A DNA stretch of 9,938 nt from Actinomycetes bacterium (GTDB lineage: Bacteria; Actinomycetota; Actinomycetes; Actinomycetales; Cellulomonadaceae): NCBI GenBank assembly GCA_023432565.1, contig JAEYUL010000096.1, positions 1 through 9,938 on the forward strand, given 5' to 3'. The position numbers were made by a program, and so were the translations under genes. The notes under the pieces are model-generated. The model ran no database searches and was not told the origin of the DNA. It worked only from the letters and a program-made list of their open reading frames with translations. Within the stretch, counting starts at the first letter, position 1. Every line of letters starts with the position of its first letter. Of this stretch, positions 4,683 to 9,938 are shown piece after piece.

Positions 4683-7226
4683 TCAGAGCTTGGTGACGGG
4701 CGAGAAGCGCAGGAGCAGGCGCTTGGTCCCCTCGCTCCCGAAGTCCACCTTGACGACGGCGTTCTGCCCGCTGCCCTCGAGCGCGACGACCGAGCCGAGC
4801 CCGTAGGCGTCGTGCGTCACGCGGTCCCCGATCTCCAGCTGCGGGATGACCGCGGGCGGACGCGGGGTCGCCGAGCCGAACGACGCGCCTGTCGAGGGCA
4901 GCGAGGGGCGCGTCTCACGCGTCTCGGAGCGCGTGTAGCCACCCGAACCGGCGCGACTCGAGCCGTAGCCCGCGCCCCCGCGCGCTCCGGAGCCGAAGCC
5001 TGAACCCCAACCGCCGCGCAGCTGGGACGTGGACGACTCACGGCGGCGCCAGTCGATCAGGTCGTCGGGCAGGTCCGCGAGGAACCGGCTGGGCGGAAAC
5101 TCGTTCGGCACGCCCCACGCTGTACGGATCGCCGCTCGAGAGATGTACAAGCGCTCGCGCGCACGGGTCAGTCCCACGTACGCCAGGCGACGCTCCTCCG
5201 CGAGCTGGTCCGGGTCGGACAGCGAGCGCATGTGCGGGAACGTGCCGTCCTCCATCCCGGTGAGGAACACGACCGGGAACTCGAGCCCCTTGGCGGTGTG
5301 CAGCGTCATCAGAGTCACGACCCCCGGCTCCGGCTGGTCGCTCGCCTCGTCCCCGCCGTCGGGCGAGGGGATCTGGTCGGAGTCCGCGACGAGCGACACC
5401 CGCTCCAGGAAGTCCGCGAGGTCGCCGTCGGGGTCGCTCTGCTCGAACTCGGTGGCCACGGCGTGCAGCTCGGCCAGGTTCTCGACGCGCGACCCGTCCT
5501 GCGGGTCCTCGCTCGCGCGGAGCTCGGCCAGGTAGCCGCTGCGGTCGAGCACCGCACCGAGCACCTCGGCCGGCCCCGCGGTCGCCGCCAGGTCGCGCAG
5601 CCCCGCCATGAGCTCGACGAACGCGCTCAGTCCCGTCAGCGCGCGCGTGCCGAGGCCCGGCACCTCCTCGAGGCGCGCGAGAGCCGCCCCGAACGAGATG
5701 CGCTCACGCTCGGCGAACGACGCGACCATCGCCTCCGAGCGCTCCCCCAGCCCGCGCTTGGGGACGTTGAGGATCCGGCGCAGGTTGACGTCGTCGTCGG
5801 GGTTCGCCACCGCCCGCAGGTAGGCGATCGCGTCCTTGATCTCGCGGCGCTCGTAGAACCGCGTGCCGCCGACGAGCTTGTACGGCAGCCCCACGCGCAC
5901 GAGCGCGTCCTCGATCACCCGGGACTGGGCGTTCGCGCGGTAGAAGACCGCGACGTCGCCCGGCCGGACCCCCGCGGAGTCACCGAGCCGGTCGATCTCC
6001 TCGACGACGAACCGGGCCTCCTCGCGCTCGTCGTCGGCGACGTACGCGACGATCTGCGCGCCCGCGCCCGAGTCGGTCCACAGCCGCTTGGGCTTGCGGC
6101 CGGGGTTCTTGCTGATCACGGCGTTCGCGGCCGACAGGATCGTCTGGGTCGAGCGGTAGTTCTGCTCCAGGAGGATGGTCCGGGCGTCCGGGTAGTCGGC
6201 CTCGAACTCGAGGATGTTGCGGATGTTCGCGCCGCGGAACGCGTAGATCGACTGGTCGGCGTCCCCCACGACAGTCAGCTCGCCGCGAGGCACGTCCCCG
6301 TCGCCCGTGCCCACGAGCTCACGCACGAGCACGTACTGCGCGTGGTTGGTGTCCTGGTACTCGTCGACGAGCACGTGCCGGAAGCGACGCCGGTAGTGCT
6401 CGGCCACGGCAGGGAACGCCTGCAGGAGGTGCACCGTCGTCATGATGAGGTCGTCGAAGTCGAGCGCGTGCGCCTGGCGCAGTCGCGCCTGGTAGCGCGT
6501 GTAGACCTGCGCCAGCACCGTGTCGAAGTCGTTCGCCGCCCCGCCGCCGGACGTCGCCGCGAACGACTCCGGGTCCACGAGCTCGTCCTTGAGCGCGGAG
6601 ATCTTGGAGGCCAGCGCCTTGGCGGGGAACTTCTTCGGGTCGAGCTCGAGCTCGCGCGCCACGAGCGTCAGCAGCCGCTGGGAGTCGGCCGAGTCGTAGA
6701 TCGAGAAGCTCGAGCGCAGCCCGAGCGTGGCCGCCTCGCGGCGCAGGATGCGCACGCACGCGGAGTGGAACGTCGAGACCCACATGCGGCCCGCCGCGGG
6801 CCCCACGAGGGCAGCGACCCGCTCGCGCATCTCGGCTGCGGCCTTGTTGGTGAACGTGATGGCCAGCACCTCACCGGCACGTGCCCGCCGCGTCGCGAGC
6901 AGGTAGGCGATGCGGTGCGTGAGCACGCGCGTCTTGCCCGAGCCGGCGCCCGCGACGATGAGCAGCGGGCCGCCGTGGTGCAGGACGGCCTCACGCTGCT
7001 GCGGGTTCAGCCCCTCGAGCAGCACCTGCGCGCGTGCGGCGCGCTCGCTCTCGTCCTCCTCCTGGCGCGTGCGGTGCGCGGTCTCGTCATCCGGCGTGAC
7101 CGGTCCGTCCTCACGCGGGGGGACGACGAGCGGAAGGCCGGAGGACTCGCCGGCGTGCGACGGCGCCGGGCGCGCGCCGAAGGCTGCGCCGAGCGAGGAA
7201 GGCAGGTGATCGAAGAGCGACGTCAT
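4683..7226 (-). CDS. pcrA: ATP-dependent DNA helicase PcrA/UvrD1 (superfamily 1A)
   Basis: This 847-residue 3'-5' helicase acts in nucleotide excision repair, replication-fork upkeep and transcription-coupled events. The SF1A motifs appear in order: Q motif NPQQREAV (74-81), Walker A AGAGSGKT (Lys98), Ia ITFTNKAAAEMR, Ic STFHSA, Walker B DEYQDTN (288-294), III GDADQSIYAFRG, IV EQNYRST, V TLHTAKGLEFPVVF and VI RRLAYVGLTRAR. A Gly/Ser/Arg-rich linker (~735-795) leads to a C-terminal Tudor-like domain (~796-847, GDRVTHDAYGLGSVV), which in PcrA/UvrD1 contacts RNA polymerase. An N-terminal extension of about 70 residues before the Q motif makes it longer than the roughly 770 residues of mycobacterial UvrD1. 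The ATG at 7226 has no strong Shine-Dalgarno; a TAGGCT box just upstream suggests a very short leader. All catalytic motifs look intact. Only one Cys (157) is present. Confidence 0.97.
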   Translation of the reverse strand: MTSLFDHLPSSLGAAFGARPAPSHAGESSGLPLVVPPREDGPVTPDDETAHRTRQEEDESERAARAQVLLEGLNPQQREAVLHHGGPLLIVAGAGSGKTRVLTHRIAYLLATRRARAGEVLAITFTNKAAAEMRERVAALVGPAAGRMWVSTFHSACVRILRREAATLGLRSSFSIYDSADSQRLLTLVARELELDPKKFPAKALASKISALKDELVDPESFAATSGGGAANDFDTVLAQVYTRYQARLRQAHALDFDDLIMTTVHLLQAFPAVAEHYRRRFRHVLVDEYQDTNHAQYVLVRELVGTGDGDVPRGELTVVGDADQSIYAFRGANIRNILEFEADYPDARTILLEQNYRSTQTILSAANAVISKNPGRKPKRLWTDSGAGAQIVAYVADDEREEARFVVEEIDRLGDSAGVRPGDVAVFYRANAQSRVIEDALVRVGLPYKLVGGTRFYERREIKDAIAYLRAVANPDDDVNLRRILNVPKRGLGERSEAMVASFAERERISFGAALARLEEVPGLGTRALTGLSAFVELMAGLRDLAATAGPAEVLGAVLDRSGYLAELRASEDPQDGSRVENLAELHAVATEFEQSDPDGDLADFLERVSLVADSDQIPSPDGGDEASDQPEPGVVTLMTLHTAKGLEFPVVFLTGMEDGTFPHMRSLSDPDQLAEERRLAYVGLTRARERLYISRAAIRTAWGVPNEFPPSRFLADLPDDLIDWRRRESSTSQLRGGWGSGFGSGARGGAGYGSSRAGSGGYTRSETRETRPSLPSTGASFGSATPRPPAVIPQLEIGDRVTHDAYGLGSVVALEGSGQNAVVKVDFGSEGTKRLLLRFSPVTKL

Positions 7227-7235
7227 GGCCCGCCA

Positions 7236-7241
7236 AGCCTA
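7236..7241 (-). promoter_or_regulatory. Possible -10 box of pcrA
   Basis: TAGGCT on the minus strand (TANNNT pattern) predicts +1 near 7229, only three bases before the pcrA ATG. No -35 hexamer is recognisable; the upstream spacer is occupied by the hairpin at 7246-7264. Confidence 0.35.
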
Positions 7242-7245
7242 GGTC

Positions 7246-7264
7246 CCCGCGCTGACAGCGCGGG
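7246..7264 (-). terminator. Perfect 8-bp GC hairpin between the DUF456 gene and pcrA
   Basis: CCCGCGCT-GAC-AGCGCGGG is a perfect 8+8 inverted repeat with a 3-nt loop, starting 24 nt after the stop of the DUF456 gene and 20 nt before the pcrA start. No T-tract follows on the minus strand. It is most simply an actinobacterial terminator for the upstream gene, but it also lies over the -35/spacer zone of the proposed pcrA promoter and could be an operator. Confidence 0.5.
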
Positions 7265-7288
7265 ACCCGCGGCGTCGTGCCGCTCACC

Positions 7289-7771
7289 TCACGTGGCGAC
7301 GAGGCCGACCACCCAGGCGAGCGTCACCAGCATCGCGCCCGCCAGCTCGACGAGGATCGACAGGCCCGTGGCCTGCATCGCCGCCACCGTCACGCGCCAG
7401 GCGGCGCGCCCGTCGCGCACGCGCACCCAGTGCGCGACGTAGCTGCCGCCGACGAAGCCGATCGGCAGCCCGACGACGGGGATCACGAAGAACAGGACGA
7501 CCCCGCTGACGCCGCCCCACACGAGCGTGCTGCTCGGCACGCCCGCGCGCTGCAGGTAGCGACCGGCCAGCAGGTACTTGCCGACCGCGGCGGCGGCCGT
7601 CACGGCAACGGCGACAGCGACCACCGTCCAGCCGACGACGCCGCCCGTGACGACGCCCCAGACGGCGATCGCCGCGGCGACGAGCACGGCTCCGGGCAGC
7701 ACCTGCACGATGACGCCGAACAGCCCGACGAGCACGACCAGCCCGACGACGACCTCTGCGACCACGCTCAC
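7289..7771 (-). CDS. DUF456 family membrane protein
   Basis: This 160-residue protein is almost wholly hydrophobic, with four or five membrane segments. It has features I associate with DUF456: an early VLPGAVLV (Pro26-Gly27) at the end of the first helix, a lone polar segment KYLLAGRYLQRAG in the middle, and a glycine-rich stretch VVGLPIGFVGGSYVAHW, here followed by a charged loop and a final helix. The function of the family is not established. The GTG at 7771 is chosen because a TAGGGT box ends exactly seven bases upstream, which predicts transcription starting on that GTG; there is no Shine-Dalgarno. It lies 62 nt upstream of pcrA on the same strand, with a hairpin between, so a shared operon is uncertain. 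Family call is from pattern memory and fairly firm. Confidence 0.8.
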   Translation of the reverse strand: MSVVAEVVVGLVVLVGLFGVIVQVLPGAVLVAAAIAVWGVVTGGVVGWTVVAVAVAVTAAAAVGKYLLAGRYLQRAGVPSSTLVWGGVSGVVLFFVIPVVGLPIGFVGGSYVAHWVRVRDGRAAWRVTVAAMQATGLSILVELAGAMLVTLAWVVGLVAT

Positions 7772-7777
7772 GCGGCG

Positions 7778-7783
7778 ACCCTA
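7778..7783 (-). promoter_or_regulatory. Possible -10 box for the DUF456 gene, leaderless
   Basis: TAGGGT on the minus strand ends seven bases before the G of the GTG start at 7771, the spacing expected when transcription begins on the start codon. No clear -35 hexamer is seen at 16-18 bp. Confidence 0.45.
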
Positions 7784-7830
7784 GCCTGCGCGGCGACGCC
7801 TCGTGGTCGCGGGGCGGGCTGTACAGGCTC

Positions 7831-7848
7831 CGGCCGCCCGTGCGGCCG
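7831..7848. other. GC hairpin in the 180-bp gap between two membrane-protein genes
   Basis: CGGCCGC-CCGT-GCGGCCG is a perfect 7+7 inverted repeat with a 4-nt loop and no T-tract on either strand. It lies about 100 nt after the stop of the 114-residue membrane protein gene and about 60 nt before the DUF456 start. It could be a secondary terminator or only a consequence of GC content. Confidence 0.35.
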
Positions 7849-7910
7849 ACGCGACGCTCGGCGGGCGCCCACGCACCGACGCGGCCGCGGGGCCAGGGAA
7901 GATCCGTGCC

Positions 7911-7929
7911 CCACGGCCGCGTTCCGTGG
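7911..7929 (-). terminator. Hairpin just after the 114-residue membrane protein gene
   Basis: CCACGG (7911-7916) pairs with CCGTGG (7924-7929) over a 7-nt loop, 22 nt after the stop codon at 7952. The six-pair stem has no T-tract after it, so termination is only possible, not shown. Confidence 0.3.
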
Positions 7930-7951
7930 TCGAGGTCGGACGTGCGTCAGA

Positions 7952-8296
7952 TCAGCGCCAGAGCACCGCGATCGCGACGTTGGCCGCGGTCAGTGCGAGG
8001 GTCGCCCCCAGGTAGCGGGTGGTGACCTTCTCGGGCCGCCGCTGGCCGACGACCACGAGCGCGGCCACCGCGACGGCGATGACGAGCTTGACGGCGATCT
8101 TGGCGTGGTCGACGGGGTAGAGGTGGCCCATCTCGATCACCCCCACCATGAGGACGCCGGTCACGAGTGCCGTCAGAGCGCCGTGCAGGACGCCGGGGGC
8201 GATCTTCGGGCTGCGCAGCGTGGCCAGGCTTCCGCCGAGGACGACGGCCCAGCCGAGCAGGTGCAGGACGAGAAGCACGTTCTTCAGGAGCTCCAT
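7952..8296 (-). CDS. Small four-helix membrane protein with conserved-looking histidines
   Basis: This 114-residue protein has four predicted membrane helices (about 4-26, 37-55, 66-86 and 94-112). Histidines lie at or near helix ends: His12 in LHLLGW, His38 in LHGAL, His58 in MGHLYP and His64 in DHAKIAVK. The LHxxG opening, the GG pair and the (D)HxK-x-x-VK motif recall small heme- or copper-linked four-helix membrane proteins such as the CopD/DUF2269 type; this is a similarity of pattern, not a firm assignment. The ATG at 8296 is preferred over a TTG at 8305 because a TACCCT box covers the TTG and predicts transcription starting within two bases of the ATG. It follows the response-regulator gene by 70 bp, with a T-tract terminator between, so it is probably its own transcription unit. 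No named function. Confidence 0.75.
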   Translation of the reverse strand: MELLKNVLLVLHLLGWAVVLGGSLATLRSPKIAPGVLHGALTALVTGVLMVGVIEMGHLYPVDHAKIAVKLVIAVAVAALVVVGQRRPEKVTTRYLGATLALTAANVAIAVLWR

Positions 8297-8304
8297 GCTG
8301 CCCA

Positions 8305-8310
8305 AGGGTA
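8305..8310 (-). promoter_or_regulatory. Possible -10 box for the 114-residue membrane protein gene
   Basis: TACCCT on the minus strand predicts +1 near 8298, two bases before the ATG at 8296. There is no Shine-Dalgarno and no good -35 hexamer. A start at the TTG of 8305 would place translation inside the -10 box, which argues for the ATG. Confidence 0.4.
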
Positions 8311-8344
8311 CGGGAGCGCGGGCTCTTCTCGACGCAGTGTCGGC

Positions 8345-8373
8345 AAAAAGGGCTGTGCGGCGACGGTCACAGC
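8345..8373 (-). terminator. Intrinsic terminator of the kinase-regulator operon
   Basis: On the minus strand GCTGTG (8373-8368) pairs with CACAGC (8357-8352) around a 10-nt loop and is followed by CC and TTTTT (8349-8345). The stop codon of the response regulator lies within the hairpin. This is the only hairpin seen here that is followed by a T-run, which makes it the best terminator in the window despite the short stem. Confidence 0.6.
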
Positions 8374-9044
8374 AGACGGCGGGCGGCGGCCCATCGCGTC
8401 AGCTCGTGGCGGCTGGACAGCTGCAGCTTGCGCAGGACCGCCGAGACGTGCGTCTCCACCGTCTTGATCGAGATGAACAGCTCACCGGCCACCTCGCGGT
8501 AGGTGAACCCGCGGGCGATGAGGCGCATCACCTCGCGCTCGCGCGCACTGAGCCGGTCGAGCTCGTCGTCGCCCGTGGCCACGTCGCCCGCCGCGGCACC
8601 GAACGCGTCGAGCACGAAGCCCGCCAGCCGGGGCGAGAAGACGGCGTCGCCGTCGGCCACCCGGCGGACCGCGTCGCTGAGCGCCGGTCCGTCGATCGCC
8701 TTCGTGACGTACCCGCGCGCGCCCGCCCGGATCACCGCGACGACGTCCTCGGCTGCGTCGGAGACCGACAGCGCCAGGAACCGTGTGCTCGTCAGGTCGG
8801 CGCACGCTCGGATGACCTCGGCGCCGCCGCCGCCGTCCCCGCCCGGCAGGTGCACGTCGAGCAGCACCACCGGAGGCGCGAGCGTGCGCACCACGTGCAC
8901 CGCCTCGTCGACGCTCGCGGCCTCACCGACGACGTGCACGCGGTCGTCGAGCGACGCGCGCACGCCCGTCCGGAACAGGTGGTGGTCGTCGACCAGCACG
9001 ACGTCCACCGCTCCCGCGGCCGCCGCCGGTGCCTCCTGGGTCAT
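8367..9044 (-). CDS. NarL/LuxR-type response regulator of a two-component system
   Basis: This 225-residue protein has an N-terminal receiver domain (~13-130): acidic pair Asp19-Asp20 in VVLVDDHH, phosphoacceptor Asp63 in VVLLDVHLP, switch residue Ser93 and Lys115 in GYVTKA. A glycine-rich loop (PGGDGGGGAEV, 67-77) follows the phosphorylation site. The C-terminal LuxR-type HTH (~163-225) reads LSAREREVMRLIARGFTYREVAGELFISIKTVETHVSAVLRKL. Phosphorylation by the adjacent kinase should promote DNA binding. The ATG at 9044 is chosen because GAGGAGGAG lies just upstream and its ATGA overlaps the kinase stop, a classic coupled arrangement; an ATG at 9110 would lie well inside the kinase gene. Length and motifs are normal for the family. 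Target genes cannot be read from this window, although the genes next downstream on the same strand encode membrane proteins. Confidence 0.95.
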   Translation of the reverse strand: MTQEAPAAAAGAVDVVLVDDHHLFRTGVRASLDDRVHVVGEAASVDEAVHVVRTLAPPVVLLDVHLPGGDGGGGAEVIRACADLTSTRFLALSVSDAAEDVVAVIRAGARGYVTKAIDGPALSDAVRRVADGDAVFSPRLAGFVLDAFGAAAGDVATGDDELDRLSAREREVMRLIARGFTYREVAGELFISIKTVETHVSAVLRKLQLSSRHELTRWAAARRLL

Positions 9045-9938
9045 CGCTCCTCCTCGATCGGCGTCTCGTGCTCCGTCGCGGCCGGGGGGATCGCGACGAA
9101 CGGCATGCACAGGTGCACCTCGGTGCCGTGGCCCGGCCGGCTGGTGACGGTCGCCGTGCCGCCGCGCCGCCGCACACGTCCCATGATCGACTCCCGGACG
9201 CCGAACCGGTCGGGACCGATCGCGTCCACGTCGAACCCGTCGCCGCGGTCCTTGACGAACACCTCGACCTCGGCGGCGCCGACCTCGAGGTAGAGAGAGA
9301 CCGGCGGCCGGCCGTGCACGACCGCGTTGACGAGCGCCTCGCGCGTCGCCTGCAGGAGTGCCGCCGTCGCCTCGTCGGGCACGCGGTCGCCGACGACGAC
9401 CGTGTCGACCGCCACCGGCTCACCGCCCGGACCGGAACGTGAGTCCTCGACCTCGGCGACCACACCGCGCAGGGCCGCGGCGAGCGAGGTGCCCGGTGCG
9501 GGGCGGTCGTCGTAGAGCCACTCGCGCAGCTCACGCTCCTGCGCACGCGCCATGCGCGCGACCTCCGCCGGGTCGTCGGCGCGCGCCCGGATGAGCGCGA
9601 GCGTCTGCAGCACCGAGTCGTGCAGGTGCGCGGCGATGTCCGCGCGCTCCGACTCGCGAGCACGCGCGGCCCGCTCGTCCGCGAGCGCACGCCACAGCCG
9701 CAGCCACCACGGCGCGACCACGACCGCGACCCCCGCGAGCACCGCGATCGAGGCCACGACCGACTGCGCGAAGGTGGCCGCGTCCACGCCCGGGCCCGTC
9801 GCCTGCCCGACGAGCAGCAGCACGCCGACGCCGGCGAGCACCACGCCGCCGAGCAGCCGCACGACCGGCAGCGGCGTCCGCCCACCCGCGCGGCTGCGCA
9901 GCCGTCCGCGCACGACCTCGTCGAGCTGGCTCCACGCG
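9041..9938 (-). CDS. PspC-type sensor histidine kinase (N-terminus beyond the window)
   Basis: The frame is open to the right edge; 298 residues are visible. A GTG at 9913 could serve as start, but the codons before it (WSQLDEVV) look coding, so the true start is probably outside. Two membrane helices are visible (about 21-44 and 53-78 of the visible part), then a coiled linker (LWRALADERAARARESERADI), the HPK7-type H-box AAHLHDSVLQTLALIRARA with phospho-accepting His (codon 9622-9620), and the HATPase domain with N-box REALVNAVVHG, G1 box DRGDGFDVD and G2 SRPGHGTEVHL. Kinases of this type in actinobacteria often carry an N-terminal PspC domain and respond to envelope conditions; that part cannot be seen here. 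The stop overlaps the regulator start by 4 nt. Confidence 0.9.
   Translation of the reverse strand, partial: AWSQLDEVVRGRLRSRAGGRTPLPVVRLLGGVVLAGVGVLLLVGQATGPGVDAATFAQSVVASIAVLAGVAVVVAPWWLRLWRALADERAARARESERADIAAHLHDSVLQTLALIRARADDPAEVARMARAQERELREWLYDDRPAPGTSLAAALRGVVAEVEDSRSGPGGEPVAVDTVVVGDRVPDEATAALLQATREALVNAVVHGRPPVSLYLEVGAAEVEVFVKDRGDGFDVDAIGPDRFGVRESIMGRVRRRGGTATVTSRPGHGTEVHLCMPFVAIPPAATEHETPIEEER

Noticed and set aside
5232..7442. 736-codon open frame on the plus strand opposite pcrA
   Set aside because: It is antisense to a helicase with all SF1A motifs intact and its translation has no recognisable structure.
7277..9293. Long plus-strand open frames opposite the membrane-protein and response-regulator genes
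   Set aside because: They are low-complexity Arg/Asp/His-rich translations, antisense to well-supported genes.
1..9938. Search for tRNA, rRNA, CRISPR array, insertion sequence or phage attachment site
   Set aside because: No tRNA cloverleaf, regular spaced repeat, transposase motif or terminal inverted repeats were seen on either strand.

Overview
The window has very high GC, GTG and TTG are plausible starts, several genes look leaderless, and the families present (EspC-like type VII secretion substrate, EspL/YbaB-like protein, HTH/Clp-N pair, PcrA with a Tudor-like tail, DUF456, PspC-type histidine kinase) all point to an actinobacterium. The protein style suggests Micrococcales, for example Cellulomonas or a relative. 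This is a judgement from composition and families, not a database match.

Plus strand, 1-2430. Three closely packed genes (1-488, cut by the window edge; 485-790; 829-1608) form a type VII (ESX/WXG100-like) substrate or accessory module: a YbaB/EspL-like protein, an EspC-like small helical protein with a C-terminal YxxxD signal, and a 259-residue protein with a WSG motif and a long hydrophobic C-terminal half. No core secretion gene (EccA-E, MycP) is visible. Next come a 16-bp tandem repeat and a compact control region with two GTCAAC-N4-GTTGAC palindromes laid over a near-ideal promoter. This promoter predicts transcription starting on the A of the ATG of a 75-residue HTH protein. That gene is joined by a 1-nt overlap to a gene for a protein made only of ClpC-type N-terminal repeats, without an ATPase.

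Minus strand, 2435-9938. Reading in the direction of transcription: a PspC-type sensor kinase (partial) and its LuxR-type response regulator (ATGA overlap, ended by a T-tract terminator); a 114-residue four-helix membrane protein; a DUF456 membrane protein; the DNA helicase PcrA/UvrD1; and an acyltransferase-3/SGNH fusion that probably O-acetylates a wall or surface glycan. A possible 9-codon leader ORF sits directly on the start of the acyltransferase. The acyltransferase and the Clp-N gene converge with only four bases between their stop codons.

The most interesting parts are the HTH/Clp-N module with its operator-promoter, which looks built for autoregulation, and the repeated placement of TANNNT -10 boxes at leaderless or near-leaderless distance from start codons. 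The remaining genes are ordinary actinobacterial housekeeping or envelope genes. No tRNA, rRNA, CRISPR array or insertion sequence was seen.
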